Shown here one piece after another: positions 16,325-26,112 of a stretch of 64,000 bases of DNA. Origin of the DNA: Selenomonas sp. oral taxon 126 (GTDB taxonomy: Bacteria > Bacillota > Negativicutes > Selenomonadales > Selenomonadaceae); contig NZ_CP016201.1 in assembly GCF_001683335.1 (NCBI RefSeq), positions 2,603,377 through 2,667,376 of the forward strand, given 5' to 3'. Under the pieces are notes generated by a model that searched no databases, had not been told where the DNA came from, and saw only the letters and a list, made by a program, of their open reading frames with translations. The stretch's first letter is position 1. Each line of letters begins with the position of its first letter. Position numbers and translations under genes: made by a program.

Positions 16325-19300
16325 TTACATATAGTCATCCGCCGTGCGGGTCTTTGTCTTTTTACTGAGCCCGAGCATACGCGAGATGCGGTCAACAATG
16401 ACATAGAACACGGGAATGAGGAAGATACCGAGAATAGTGGCAAAGAGCATGCCGCCGACAACGGCGACGCCCATGCCGTTACGCGCCGCAGCCCCCGCAC
16501 CGGATGCCATGCAGAGAGGCAGACAGCCGATGATGAACGCGAACGAGGTCATGAGGATCGGACGGAGACGCAGCCCCGCCGCCTGAATCGCCGCTTTGAG
16601 CGGATCCATGCCGCGATCGACACGGATCTTTGCGAACTCGACGATCAGGATCGCGTTCTTGGCCGCAAGACCGATGACCATGATGACACCGATCTGCATG
16701 TAGACGCTGTTTTGATAGCCCGCCGCCGGAATGCCGATCGTACCGAAGATCGTTGCGAGGATGTACTCGGAGAAGAGTGCCCCGAAGATACCCGTCGGTA
16801 CCGTGAAGAGCACGGCAAACGGTACGCTCCAGCTCTCATAGAGTGCTGCAAGGCAGAGGAAGACGAAGACAAGACAGAGGGCAAGCACCTGCATGGTCGA
16901 ATCCGCCGACTTCTGCTCCTCGCGGCTCTGCCCCGACCACTCGATGCTGAATCCGGAGCCAGTGTGCTTCTGGACAATCTCGGTGATGGCTTTCATCGCC
17001 TCACCCGAGCTGTAGCCTGACCCCGCACTGCCTTGAATCTGGATGGAACGTGCACCGTTGAAGCGGCTGATCTGCGTCGGTCCCGTGGTAAGTTTGGGCC
17101 TGAGCAGCGTATCAAGCGGCACCATGCCGCCCTGCGAGTTCTTGACAAAGACGAACTTCGCCGCCTCCGCCTCAGTGCGATAGGTCACGTCAGACTGCAG
17201 GACGACCTTATAGGTGCGCCCGAACTGGTTGAAGTCATTGACCTCATAGCCGCCGAAGTTGACCTGCAGTGCCGTGAATACATCCGAGAGCTGAACACCG
17301 AGGTTCTTGACCTTTTCACGGTCGATCTCATACTGATAGCTCGGTGCGTTGATCTTAAACGTCGAGCGCACGCCCCGCAGCTCGGGGCGCGTATTCGCCT
17401 CGGCAAGAATCGCATTCGTAATGTCGTTGAGTTCGGTGTCAGAGTGTCCGCTCATATCCTGCAGCTGGAGAGACCAGCCGCCGACATTGCCAAGCCCCGG
17501 CAGTGCGGGCGGGTTGATGGCGATGACGAGCGCCTCGGGCGCCTCCATCGCACCGACGCGGAACATCGTACCGACAGCGGCAGCAACGGACTCGCGGAGT
17601 CCCGCACGCTGTGACCAGTCCTTCATACCGACGAAGACAACCGCACCGTTGGAGTTCGCACCGCCGGCGAGGATATCAAAGCCGTTGATGGACATGACGG
17701 CACTCTGCCCCTTGATCTCACGCTGCGCCGCCTGCTGGATCTTGTCCACGGTCTTCTGTGTCTGATTTGTGGACGTGCCCGGCGGGAGCTGAATCGCGAT
17801 CATCATATAGCCCTGATCTTCCTCGGGGACGAATGTGGACGGCAGATTCCGATAGATGATCGCCGTGACACCGCAGACGATGAGCAGGAAGATAAAGGCA
17901 ACGCGCGCCTTGCGGATGAAGCGCGAGACGATGCCGACGTAGCCCTTGCGCGTCGCATCGAACCAGTTGTTGAAGCGATCAAAGAATCGATCGAGAACAC
18001 TCTTTGTCCTATTCTCCTTCTTAGGCTTGAGCATGAGCGCACAGAGTGCGGGCGTCAGCGACAGAGCGACGAAGGCGGAAATCGCCATTGAGATCGCAAT
18101 CGTGAGCGCAAACTGCTTGTAGAGCACGCCCATCATGCCGCCGAGGAAGGCAACGGGGACAAAGACTGCCGCAAGCACGAAGGCAATCGCGACAACAGGT
18201 CCCTGCACCTCCGCCATTGCACGCTCAGTCGCGTCAACGGGTGAGAGTCCGCTCTCCATGTGATGCTCGACGTTCTCGATGACGACAATTGCATCGTCGA
18301 CAACAAGACCGATTGCAAGCACCATTGCAAAGAGTGTCAGCGTGTTGATCGAGAAATCGAGCAGGACGAACGCACCGAATGTTCCGATGAGGGACACGGG
18401 CACGGCGAGCAGCGGGATAAGGGTCGCGCGCCAGCTCTGGAGGAAGAGGAAGATGACGAGCACGACGAGCAGCAGCGCCTCGACAAAGGTATGAACAACC
18501 TCCGTAATGGACGCGTTGATGTAGTCCGTACTGTCAAAGACCGACTTCATCTTGAGTCCTGGCGGGAAGCTCTTTTCCGCCTCGTCAAGGATCTTGCGCA
18601 CCTCGGCGAGCGTAATCATCGCATTTGCATCGGAGGTCAGCTGAATGCCGAAACCAACGGCAGGATAGCCGTTGAACTTCGCAATGATATTGTTCTGACG
18701 CTGCCCGGTTTCAATACGCGCAACGTCTTTCAGACGGACAAATGTGCCATCCTTGCCCGAGGCGATGATGACGTTTCCAAACTCCTCAGGAGTGGTCAGA
18801 CGCCCCTGTACCTTGCCTGTGAACTGCTTCTCCTGCCCGTTCACAGTCGGCATACCGCCGACAGTCCCTGCAGGTGCCTGTACGTTCTGCTCGTTGATCG
18901 CCGCCGTAATGTCGGCAACGGTCAGCCCAAGCTCTGCAAGGCGATCCGGATTCATCCAGACGCGCATCGCATAGTCCGCACCGAATACCTGTACTTCGCC
19001 CACACCGCTGACGCGCTTGATCGCATCGAGGAAGTAGAGCGTTGCATAGTTCTTCATGAAGGCGCGGTCATAGGTGCCGTCCTCGGAGTACAGCGAGACG
19101 AAGTACGCCATCTGTCCCGAGGATTTGCGCGTCGTAACGCCCGCCGCCTGCACGGAGGATGGCAGGCTCGCATTTGCACCTGCGGCATTGTTCTGCACCT
19201 TGACGGCATCCATATCGCCGTCTGTGCCAACATCGAACGTAACAGAGAGACTGTAACGTCCCGTATCATCAGAGGTGGAGCTCATGTAGTCCATCCCCTG

Positions 19301-19516
19301 CGTGCCGTTGATCTGCTCCTCGATGACCTGTGCCACCGTCTCATTGACAACGGCTGCGCTCGCGCCCGTATAGCTCGCCGATACGGCAACCGTCGGCGGC
19401 GAGATCTGCGGGTACTGCGCAATCGGCAGGGAGAATCCTGCAATCGTGCCGACGATGACGATCATCACCGCAATGACAATCGCGAAGATCGGACGATGGA
19501 TGAAAAATTTTGCCAA
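16325..19516 (-). CDS. RND multidrug efflux pump, HAE1 (AcrB/MexB) type
   Basis: A 1063-residue inner-membrane proton antiporter. It begins MAKFFIHRPIFAIVIAVMIV, then LPIAQYPQISPP and the porter domain. The TM4 charge motif is in LAIGLVVDDAIVVIENVE (two Asp), and GFVPEEDQGY-like VPEEDQGYMMIAIQLPPG follows. The second half repeats the fold, with IGLAAKNAILIVEFAK. Length matches AcrB (about 1050). The TTG start follows GGAGGAG. The adaptor gene lies 12 bases upstream. No TolC-type gene is adjacent, so the outer-membrane channel must come from elsewhere. Confidence 0.96.
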   Translation of the reverse strand: MAKFFIHRPIFAIVIAVMIVIVGTIAGFSLPIAQYPQISPPTVAVSASYTGASAAVVNETVAQVIEEQINGTQGMDYMSSTSDDTGRYSLSVTFDVGTDGDMDAVKVQNNAAGANASLPSSVQAAGVTTRKSSGQMAYFVSLYSEDGTYDRAFMKNYATLYFLDAIKRVSGVGEVQVFGADYAMRVWMNPDRLAELGLTVADITAAINEQNVQAPAGTVGGMPTVNGQEKQFTGKVQGRLTTPEEFGNVIIASGKDGTFVRLKDVARIETGQRQNNIIAKFNGYPAVGFGIQLTSDANAMITLAEVRKILDEAEKSFPPGLKMKSVFDSTDYINASITEVVHTFVEALLLVVLVIFLFLQSWRATLIPLLAVPVSLIGTFGAFVLLDFSINTLTLFAMVLAIGLVVDDAIVVIENVEHHMESGLSPVDATERAMAEVQGPVVAIAFVLAAVFVPVAFLGGMMGVLYKQFALTIAISMAISAFVALSLTPALCALMLKPKKENRTKSVLDRFFDRFNNWFDATRKGYVGIVSRFIRKARVAFIFLLIVCGVTAIIYRNLPSTFVPEEDQGYMMIAIQLPPGTSTNQTQKTVDKIQQAAQREIKGQSAVMSINGFDILAGGANSNGAVVFVGMKDWSQRAGLRESVAAAVGTMFRVGAMEAPEALVIAINPPALPGLGNVGGWSLQLQDMSGHSDTELNDITNAILAEANTRPELRGVRSTFKINAPSYQYEIDREKVKNLGVQLSDVFTALQVNFGGYEVNDFNQFGRTYKVVLQSDVTYRTEAEAAKFVFVKNSQGGMVPLDTLLRPKLTTGPTQISRFNGARSIQIQGSAGSGYSSGEAMKAITEIVQKHTGSGFSIEWSGQSREEQKSADSTMQVLALCLVFVFLCLAALYESWSVPFAVLFTVPTGIFGALFSEYILATIFGTIGIPAAGYQNSVYMQIGVIMVIGLAAKNAILIVEFAKIRVDRGMDPLKAAIQAAGLRLRPILMTSFAFIIGCLPLCMASGAGAAARNGMGVAVVGGMLFATILGIFLIPVFYVIVDRISRMLGLSKKTKTRTADDYM

Positions 19517-19528
19517 AGGATCTCCTCC

Positions 19529-20722
19529 TTACTGCGCGGGCGTGAGCTCACGCATGTTGAAGTTGGAGGAATCCCCCTCGATGGAGAAGCCCATCTCAGC
19601 GGGCGTAACCATCGTCACAGCGAGATCGCCGCCCTCCTGAAGGGTGGTCAGCCCCTCGACCACAACGATGTCCGAGCTGTCCAGACCTTCCTTGACCACA
19701 TAGTAGCTGCCGATCTTGTCGCCCAGCGTAATGGTGCGCGCAACTGCCTTGTTGCCCTCTCCCACGAGCATGACAAAGGACTTGCCGAGCAGCTGCTGCA
19801 CGGCGCGCTCCGGGACGAGGATTGCATTCGGAATCGTGTCGCCGATGAGGCTGACGCGCGCGAACATACCAGGCAGGAGAAGCCCGTCCGGATTGTCAAA
19901 GAGCGCCTTGACCGTGAGCGTGCCCGTCTGTGCCGCAAGTGCGCGATCCGAGGTCACAATGTGCCCGATGATCGGATACTTTGAACCGTTCGAGAGCGTC
20001 AGCTCCACCACGACGGCAGCGATGCCACCCTGCTGTGCCGCCTGCTCAACGAAGTTCAGATACTCGTTCTCCGAGAGGCTGAACTGTGCAAAAATTGGGT
20101 TCGATGTGCCCATCGAAACGAGCGTTGTTGTGCCCGCAGAGACAAATGTCCCCATCGCCACATCATCGACAGAGAGCTGCCCCGACATCGGTGCATAGAT
20201 GACCGTATCATCGAGGTTCTCCTGTGCCTGACGTACGAGTGCCGTATTCGCAGCAACTGCCGCCTCGTAGGCGTTCACCTGAGCCTGCTGCGTATCGAGC
20301 GTCTGTTCCGAAACCGCTGCACTCGCATAGAGCTGTTGATAGCGGTCAAGATCCATGCGCGCATTGCTGAGTGTCGCCTCAGACTGCGCGAGCACCGCCT
20401 GTGCCTGCAAGAGCGCACTTTCATACTGGCGGGAGTCGATGCGGTAGAGCGGTTGCCCTGCCGAGACATACTGCCCCCCCACAATATACTTCTCCACGAT
20501 ATTTCCGGAGACACGCGACTGGATCTTCACCTCGTCCGTGCCCATAATCTGCCCCGCATATACGTGCGTGAGCGGCGTATCCTGACGCAGGACATTCATC
20601 GCCTTGACGGATGTTGCACGCGCTCCGCGCCCCTGCTGACCGCCTCCGCAGCCGCTCAGGAGCGTGCCGAGCGCGAAGATCGCGGCGATGAGAACGGCTA
20701 GACCTTTTCTGTTCTCAAACAA
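19529..20722 (-). CDS. RND efflux periplasmic adaptor (membrane fusion lipoprotein)
   Basis: A 397-residue HlyD/AcrA-type adaptor joining the pump to an outer-membrane channel. A lipobox LLSGC follows the signal segment, so it is lipid-anchored. The lipoyl half-motifs (SGNIVEKYIVGGQYVSAGQP and DTVIYAPMSGQLSVDDV) flank a coiled-coil hairpin of about 90 residues (AQAVLAQSEATLSNARMDL). Beta-barrel and membrane-proximal parts follow. TTG 20722 is preferred: GAGGAGG is eight bases upstream and lies inside the longer GTG-started frame. Operon with the RND gene. Confidence 0.94.
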   Translation of the reverse strand: MFENRKGLAVLIAAIFALGTLLSGCGGGQQGRGARATSVKAMNVLRQDTPLTHVYAGQIMGTDEVKIQSRVSGNIVEKYIVGGQYVSAGQPLYRIDSRQYESALLQAQAVLAQSEATLSNARMDLDRYQQLYASAAVSEQTLDTQQAQVNAYEAAVAANTALVRQAQENLDDTVIYAPMSGQLSVDDVAMGTFVSAGTTTLVSMGTSNPIFAQFSLSENEYLNFVEQAAQQGGIAAVVVELTLSNGSKYPIIGHIVTSDRALAAQTGTLTVKALFDNPDGLLLPGMFARVSLIGDTIPNAILVPERAVQQLLGKSFVMLVGEGNKAVARTITLGDKIGSYYVVKEGLDSSDIVVVEGLTTLQEGGDLAVTMVTPAEMGFSIEGDSSNFNMRELTPAQ

Positions 20723-20830
20723 ACAAATAACCTCCTCTTTCCCATTCCCCACATCATGTGAAACGCTTTTACCACATTATTTATGAAGAAGGGCAGGTAC
20801 CCGCACGGGAATCCCTGCCATAGTAGATTC

Positions 20831-20859
20831 ATATTATCGAAGCACGAGGCAAAAGTCAA
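20831..20859 (-). promoter_or_regulatory. Promoter of the RND efflux operon
   Basis: TTGACT (20859-20854) and TAATAT (20836-20831) on the minus strand, 17-base spacer. A leader of about 100 bases holds an inverted repeat GGCAGG/CCTGCC (about 20784-20819) that could form a hairpin. Confidence 0.7.
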
Positions 20860-20897
20860 GAAATGATGTGTGCTTCAAGGTGAAGTTTACCTCAAAT

Positions 20898-21614
20898 TTA
20901 TCTGCTTCCAATGCGCTCAAGAGCAGCGGCTGCCGCCTGCTGCTCCGCCTCCTTCTTGCTGCGTCCCGTCCCCTCCCCCATCGGCTCGCCGCCGATAAGC
21001 ACGATGGTCGTGAACCTCTTGTCGTGGTCTGGACCCGTCTCGCCGACCAGCTTGTAGGAGATCGTCGCATGACGCTTCTGCTGCACATGCTCCTGCAGGG
21101 TCGTCTTGTAGTCACGCGCAACGTGCGTCCGCTCCACAGAGCGCGCCTCTGAGGCAAGCTGCCGCGTCACATAGTCACGCGCCGTCTCCCAGCCGCCGTC
21201 GAGGTAGACAGCACCGACGACCGCCTCGAATACATTCTCAAGATTGTTCTGCCGATCAGCCCCGCCGTTATGCAGCTCCCCGCGTCCGAGCAGGAGATAG
21301 CTGCCGAGATCGAGCTGCCGCGCAAGTCTGGCAAGTGTCTCACTCTGAACGAGGCTCGCGCGCATCTTCGTCAGCTCCCCCTCGGAGCAGTCCGGATAGT
21401 GCGCATACAAATACGTGCTGGAGGCAAGCTCCAGCACGGCATCGCCCAGAAATTCCAGACGTTCATTATGCGGTATGTCATCCTTCGCCTCATTCGTATA
21501 CGAAGGGTGGGTCAGCGCCTCATCGAGCAGAGAGAGATCGCCGAAGGAAACACCTATTTGGACAGAAAGGCGCACAAGTGCTGCGCGCCTTCCCTCTGTC
21601 ATTGTATGTGCCAT
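20898..21614 (-). CDS. rnc: Ribonuclease III
   Basis: A 238-residue double-strand RNA endonuclease for rRNA and mRNA processing. The signature NERLEFLGDAVLELASS holds catalytic Glu/Asp, and a second acidic site is in NVFEAVVGAVYLDGGW. The C-terminal dsRNA-binding domain (KTTLQEHVQQKRHATISYKL through GRSKKEAEQQAAAAALE) is complete. It follows fabF by five bases, a common Firmicute order. The ribosome site is weak (AGAAGT), suggesting coupling to fabF. Confidence 0.96.
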   Translation of the reverse strand: MAHTMTEGRRAALVRLSVQIGVSFGDLSLLDEALTHPSYTNEAKDDIPHNERLEFLGDAVLELASSTYLYAHYPDCSEGELTKMRASLVQSETLARLARQLDLGSYLLLGRGELHNGGADRQNNLENVFEAVVGAVYLDGGWETARDYVTRQLASEARSVERTHVARDYKTTLQEHVQQKRHATISYKLVGETGPDHDKRFTTIVLIGGEPMGEGTGRSKKEAEQQAAAAALERIGSR

Positions 21615-21619
21615 TTGTT

Positions 21620-22864
21620 TTACTTCTGATACTTCTTGACGACAAGGCAGGCATTGTGACCGCCGAAGCCGAAGGAGTTGGAAATGGCTGCGCGCACCGT
21701 CTTTGCACGCGACTTGTTCGGTACATAGTCGAGGTCAAGCCCCTCATCCGGCGTATCGTAGTTGATCGTCGGCGGGAGCATGTCGTTCTCGACCGCAAGT
21801 GCCGTCGCGATAAGTTCGACACTGCCTGCCGCACCAAGGAGATGCCCCGTCATAGACTTGATCGAGGAGACCGCGACATCCTTCGCGGCATCGCCCCAGA
21901 CTGTCTTGATCGCCTCTGTCTCGCAGAGATCGTTCATATGCGTGGAGGTGCCATGCGCGTTGATATAGTCCACGTCCTCGGGCTTCAGCGCTGCGTCATT
22001 CAATGCGAGCTGTATGCACTTTGCCTGATACTCACCATGCGGCGCAGGACTCGTGATGTGGTAACCGTCCGAGTTCGAGCCGTAACCGATAAGCTCGGCG
22101 TAGATATGTGCGCCGCGTGCCTCTGCATGCTCCAACGTCTCAAGCACAATCAGACCTGCACCCTCGCCCATGACGAAGCCCGAGCGGTTCTTGTCGAACG
22201 GACGCGAGGCATGCGCAGGATCGTCATTGTGATCCGTGCAGAGCGCCTTCATCGCGGCAAAGCCCGCGCTTGCAGCCTCGGAGATGCTTGCCTCCGTGCC
22301 GCCCGCAATCATGATGTCCGCATCGCCGCGCTGCATGACGCGATAGGCGTCGCCGATGCAGTTCGCGCCCGTGGCGCACGCCGTCACAACACAGGAAACA
22401 GGGCCATGCAGGCCGTAGTTGATCGCAACCTGACCTGCAGCCATATTGGCAATCATCATGGGGATGAAGAAGGGGCTGACGCGCTCGGGTCCCTTGTCAA
22501 AGAGGCGCTCATAGGTGCTGTGCATCGTCTCGATGCCGCCGATGCCCGCGCCGACATACGCACCAATGCGGTCGCGATCCACACTGTCCAGATCGATACC
22601 TGCATCCTTGAGTGCCATACCGGCGGAGACAACGGCGAATTGGGCATAGCGATCCATGCGCTTTGCCTCTTTCTTGTCGATGTAGCCGTCAATGCTGAAC
22701 TCCTTGACCTCACCCGCAATCTGCGCAGCGTAGCGTGTCGCGTCGAAGCGGGTAATGCGGTCAATGCCGTTCTTGCCTGCAAGCAGCGCCTCCCAGAAGG
22801 CGTCCTTACCAATGCCGATCGGCGTGATCGGGCCAACCCCCGTGACGACAATTCTCTTCTTCAA
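21620..22864 (-). CDS. fabF: Beta-ketoacyl-ACP synthase II
   Basis: A 414-residue condensing enzyme that elongates acyl-ACP with malonyl-ACP. Starts KKRIVVTGVGPITPIGIGKD. The catalytic Cys is in SCVVTACATGANCIGDA, and the two His are in INAHGTSTHMNDLCE and SSIKSMTGHLLGAAGSVE. ISNSFGFGGHNACLVVKK closes it. TTG 22864 is the start: GGAG lies about nine bases upstream and the length then matches FabF. It sits between an NPD-family flavoenzyme gene and rnc. Confidence 0.96.
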   Translation of the reverse strand: MKKRIVVTGVGPITPIGIGKDAFWEALLAGKNGIDRITRFDATRYAAQIAGEVKEFSIDGYIDKKEAKRMDRYAQFAVVSAGMALKDAGIDLDSVDRDRIGAYVGAGIGGIETMHSTYERLFDKGPERVSPFFIPMMIANMAAGQVAINYGLHGPVSCVVTACATGANCIGDAYRVMQRGDADIMIAGGTEASISEAASAGFAAMKALCTDHNDDPAHASRPFDKNRSGFVMGEGAGLIVLETLEHAEARGAHIYAELIGYGSNSDGYHITSPAPHGEYQAKCIQLALNDAALKPEDVDYINAHGTSTHMNDLCETEAIKTVWGDAAKDVAVSSIKSMTGHLLGAAGSVELIATALAVENDMLPPTINYDTPDEGLDLDYVPNKSRAKTVRAAISNSFGFGGHNACLVVKKYQK

Positions 22865-22895
22865 ACCAACCGACTCCTTTCCTAGAGCTTGCACC

Positions 22896-23843
22896 CTAGT
22901 TCGCTGCCTCAAGCTGCTCTTTCAGCTCCTCAAATATCTCATGAACACTCAGAATCCGATCGATGCGCGGCATGAACTCGCCCGTAAAGACAAGTCCAGT
23001 CTCAAGATCCCCCTGCTGCGCACGCGAGAGCGCGCGGATGATGCAGAAGTGATGGTCGCACTGCTTTAGGCAGCGGTCACACACCTTCGGTCGTACAGGT
23101 CCCTCCATGATCCGTGCAGAGAACGGGGTGCGCACAGCACGCCCCGGTAGACCAACGGGACTGTGGATGATGACGATATCATCCTTCTTGGATTTCAGAT
23201 AGTACTGCTTCAGCGACGGCGCAGCATTGGACTCCACACATGCCGCAAAGCGCGAACCGAGCTGTACGCCATCCGCGCCCATCTTGTGAAGATCCACAAT
23301 ATCCTGCCCCGTCAGAATGCCGCCGGCTGCAAAGATTGGAATCTTCACCGCCGCGCGGACATCGGAGATGATATTTCGCACGGACTGATCCGTGCCGAGA
23401 TGACCGCCTGCCTCCTTGCCCTCGACGACAACAGCCGCCGCGCCAAGTTTTTCGGAGATCTTCGCCAGCTTTGCCGTGGAGACAATCGGCACAATCGGTG
23501 TGCCGGACTCCTTGCCGAGCTGGAACATATCGCGGGAGAACCCCGCACCTGCGACCACGAGATCAATGCCCTCGTCAATCGCAATTTTAACGGCATCTGC
23601 AAAGTCGCTTGCCGCAACCATCTCGTTGATGCCGATGATCCCATTGGGAGATAGTGAGCGCGCGAGCCGAATCTCATAGCGCAGTTCCTGCGGCTTCATG
23701 CCGGACGCCGCGATGAGCCCGATTCCGCCCTCGTTTGCAACAGCGGCCGCGAGCCGCGCCGTTGTTATGCGGATCGCCATACCGCCCTGAATGATGGGGA
23801 TGGCGGCAACCTTATTGCCGATCCTCACCTCGGGTAGTCTCAT
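22896..23843 (-). CDS. NPD/FabK-family flavoprotein with C-terminal cysteine cluster
   Basis: A 315-residue FMN-binding TIM barrel of the nitronate monooxygenase/FabK family. IPIIQGGMAIRITTARLAAA is the N-terminal strand, VVVEGKEAGGHLGT and PIFAAGGILTG form the flavin/phosphate site, and GVQLGSRFAAC the last strands. Unlike the FabK at 26113 it ends with CDRCLKQCDHHFC, four Cys and two His that could bind metal or an Fe-S cluster. It may be a second enoyl-ACP reductase or an unrelated oxidoreductase. ATG 23843 follows GGAGG. Confidence 0.85.
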   Translation of the reverse strand: MRLPEVRIGNKVAAIPIIQGGMAIRITTARLAAAVANEGGIGLIAASGMKPQELRYEIRLARSLSPNGIIGINEMVAASDFADAVKIAIDEGIDLVVAGAGFSRDMFQLGKESGTPIVPIVSTAKLAKISEKLGAAAVVVEGKEAGGHLGTDQSVRNIISDVRAAVKIPIFAAGGILTGQDIVDLHKMGADGVQLGSRFAACVESNAAPSLKQYYLKSKKDDIVIIHSPVGLPGRAVRTPFSARIMEGPVRPKVCDRCLKQCDHHFCIIRALSRAQQGDLETGLVFTGEFMPRIDRILSVHEIFEELKEQLEAAN

Positions 23844-23993
23844 ATAAGCCCTCCAATCGGGAGAGTATGCCACACAGCAGCATCGTGTTCAGCGAACACA
23901 ATCTCTCCGCAAGAAGTTTTGGCTCCTCCTCCAACCCTCGTTCTATCGTCAGTCGGGAGGCGCATGTATCACAGCAGGGCGCTTCCCGCCCTG

Positions 23994-24021
23994 ATTGTAT
24001 GCAAATTCAATAGAGTCTCAA
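23994..24021 (-). promoter_or_regulatory. Possible promoter for the NPD-fabF-rnc group
   Basis: On the minus strand TTGAGA (24021-24016) and TACAAT (23999-23994), spacer 16. It lies between the acpP terminator and the NPD gene. The roughly 150-base leader that follows holds no gene I can support. Confidence 0.45.
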
Positions 24022-24034
24022 TCCTGTCTTTTGA

Positions 24035-24069
24035 GAAAAATCCCGTGCGCCTGAGCTGTCACGGGATTT
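24035..24069 (-). terminator. Terminator after acpP
   Basis: AAATCCCGTG (24038-24047) pairs with CACGGGATTT (24060-24069); T-rich sequence follows on the minus strand. It separates the fapR-to-acpP run from the NPD-fabF-rnc group. Confidence 0.85.
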
Positions 24070-24118
24070 CCCTAAAAGACCAGTTTTGTGCACGATAGCG
24101 ACTAAATATCGCCGAATC

Positions 24119-24349
24119 TTACTTGTTCTGATCGATGTAGTTGACGACATCCTGAACCGTCTTAATCTTCTCAGCAGCCTCGTCGGGGATCTCTACATTG
24201 AATTCCTCCTCGAAAGCCATGATGAGCTCAACGATGTCGAGCGAATCTGCGCCAAGATCGTCAATGAAGGTGGACTCGAGAGTGACTTCATCAGCCTCCG
24301 AGCCGAGCTGTTCCACGACGATGTCGCGAACCTTTTCAAACGTTGCCAT
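24119..24349 (-). CDS. acpP: Acyl carrier protein
   Basis: A 76-residue acidic protein. The phosphopantetheine serine is in [15 protein letters not shown]. Length and composition are standard. It carries growing acyl chains for FabD, FabF, FabG, FabH and FabK encoded alongside. AAAGGAGGTG precedes the ATG. Last gene of the fapR run. Confidence 0.98.
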   Translation of the reverse strand: MATFEKVRDIVVEQLGSEADEVTLESTFIDDLGADSLDIVELIMAFEEEFNVEIPDEAAEKIKTVQDVVNYIDQNK

Positions 24350-24384
24350 GCGTATTCACCTCCTTTAAATGGATTGATTGTATG

Positions 24385-25128
24385 CTACATAACCATGCCG
24401 CCATCTACATTAAGCGTCTGGCCGGTAATGTACGATGCTGCATCACTTACAAGGAAGAGAACAGCATCGGCAACATGCTCCGGTTTGCCGAGTGCTCCAA
24501 GCGGAATGCCATCAACAATCTTTTCGCGTATGCTGTCCTTGAGAACAGCTGTCATATCGGTGTCGATAAAGCCCGGCGCGACGACGTTGACCGTGATTCC
24601 GCGCGCAGCGAATTCCTTCGCCGCCGCCTTCGAGAAACCGATCACGCCCGCCTTTGCCGCAGCGTAGTTCGTCTGTCCCACGTTGCCGATCTCGCCGACC
24701 ACGGAGGAGAGGTTCACAATGCGTCCGCTGCGCTGCTTCGTCATGTACTTTGCAGCAGCTTTTGTGCACGCATAGATGCCCTTGAGGTTCGTGCTGATAA
24801 CCGCATCGAAGTCCTCATCCTTCATGCGGACGAGCAGCGTGTCGCGCGTAATGCCCGCATTGTTGACGAGAATGTCAAGTCCGCCGAGTTCCGCATGCAC
24901 GCGTGTGACCATCTCGGTCGCTGCAGCACTGTCGGAGACATCCGCCTGAACGAGCAGTGCCGTACCGCCCTGTTCCTCGATGATCGCCTTGACCTCCTCG
25001 GCAGCAGTATGATTGCCCGCATAGTTGACGGCGACCTTCGCGCCCTCCTGTGCAAGTCGGATGGCGATTGCGCGACCGATGCCGCGTGAACCGCCCGTAA
25101 CAAGAGCAACTTTACCCTCAAGAAGCAT
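24385..25128 (-). CDS. fabG: 3-oxoacyl-ACP reductase
   Basis: A 247-residue short-chain dehydrogenase reducing 3-oxoacyl-ACP with NADPH. ALVTGGSRGIGRAIAIRLA is the cofactor loop; LVNNAGITRDTLLVRM, the Ser in IVNLSSVVGEIGN, and YAAAKAGVIGFSKAAAKE (Tyr-x3-Lys) complete the active site. It ends in GQTLNVDGGMVM, as expected. ATG 25128 is preceded by GAGGAGG; the earlier in-frame start lacks this. Confidence 0.97.
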   Translation of the reverse strand: MLLEGKVALVTGGSRGIGRAIAIRLAQEGAKVAVNYAGNHTAAEEVKAIIEEQGGTALLVQADVSDSAAATEMVTRVHAELGGLDILVNNAGITRDTLLVRMKDEDFDAVISTNLKGIYACTKAAAKYMTKQRSGRIVNLSSVVGEIGNVGQTNYAAAKAGVIGFSKAAAKEFAARGITVNVVAPGFIDTDMTAVLKDSIREKIVDGIPLGALGKPEHVADAVLFLVSDAASYITGQTLNVDGGMVM

Positions 25129-25165
25129 AGATTTCCTCCTCAATCGTACCGAATTCATTTAATCA

Positions 25166-26101
25166 TTACTTCTTTAGTGTGTCAAGTGTTTTTTGCAGCG
25201 ATTCCACATTCTCGACGTTCAGGCTCTTCAGAGCCTTGTCGATGCGCTTATTGAAGCCCGCGAGCGTCTTGCCGGGGCCGCATTCGACATAGGTATCCGC
25301 ACCGAAGTCACGCATCGTGTTGACGCACGCAATCCAGCGTACGGGATGATCTGCCTGTGCGACAAGGTTCGCCTTGATCTCTGCCGCTGTCTGCTGGAGT
25401 CCGCCCGTATAGTTCGAGACCACGGGGAATGCCGCATCGTGCAGCTCCACCTTGTCGAGCTCCGCTGCGAGTTTCTTCGCGGCAGGCTCCATCAGCGTCG
25501 AGTGGAACGGTGCGGAGACGGGCAGGATGACCGCCTTCTTTGCGCCCTTTTCCTGCAGCATCTGCACAGCCGTCTCCACGCCCTTCGCTGTGCCCGCGAT
25601 AACAGTCTGTCCGGGGCAGTTGAAGTTGACTGCCTGCACGGCACCCGCCGCGCTTGCCTCGGCGCAGGCCGCAATGATCGTCTCATCGTCGAGTCCGATG
25701 ACCGCAGCCATCGCACCCTCGCCCACGGGAACGGCTTCCTGCATATAGGCACCGCGCTTGTGCACAAGAACGACAGCATCCTGAAACGAGAGTACGCCCG
25801 CCGCAACGAGCGCCGCATACTCACCGAGGCTGTGCCCCGCCGCAATCTCAGGCTCGATGCCCTCCGCACGCAACAGTTCCGCCGCAATGACTGCCACCGT
25901 AAGGATGGCAGGCTGCGTGTGCTCGGTCAGCTGCAGCTGATCGGCAGGCCCCTCAAAGCAGAGCTTGCTGATGGAGTAGCCGAGCGCCTCATCCGCCTCG
26001 GCAAAGCGCTTCTTTGCAATATCATAGGTGTCGAAGAAATCCTTCCCCATGCCGACGACCTGCGCCCCCTGTCCGGGGAACAAAAATGCGAGTTTTCCCA
26101 T
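25166..26101 (-). CDS. fabD: Malonyl-CoA-ACP transacylase
   Basis: A 311-residue enzyme loading malonyl onto ACP. FLFPGQGAQVVGMGKDFF opens it; the catalytic Ser is in IAAGHSLGEYAALVAAG and the His in VSAPFHSTLMEPAA. YVECGPGKTLAGFNKRI is near the end. Length is standard. ATG 26101 lies nine bases after GAGG. It follows fabK by 11 bases. Confidence 0.97.
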   Translation of the reverse strand: MGKLAFLFPGQGAQVVGMGKDFFDTYDIAKKRFAEADEALGYSISKLCFEGPADQLQLTEHTQPAILTVAVIAAELLRAEGIEPEIAAGHSLGEYAALVAAGVLSFQDAVVLVHKRGAYMQEAVPVGEGAMAAVIGLDDETIIAACAEASAAGAVQAVNFNCPGQTVIAGTAKGVETAVQMLQEKGAKKAVILPVSAPFHSTLMEPAAKKLAAELDKVELHDAAFPVVSNYTGGLQQTAAEIKANLVAQADHPVRWIACVNTMRDFGADTYVECGPGKTLAGFNKRIDKALKSLNVENVESLQKTLDTLKK

Positions 26102-26112
26102 AGCCCTGCACC

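Noticed and set aside
18260-19984. 574-codon plus-strand open frame opposite the RND pump genes
   Set aside because: It spans two real minus-strand genes and their junction, is His/Arg-rich and has no recognisable motif.
20753-20830. Riboswitch in the leader of the RND operon
   Set aside because: Only one short inverted repeat is visible and no known riboswitch core could be recognised.
21335-22885. 516-codon plus-strand open frame opposite fabF and rnc
   Set aside because: Antisense to two well-supported genes, with composition typical of a mirror frame.
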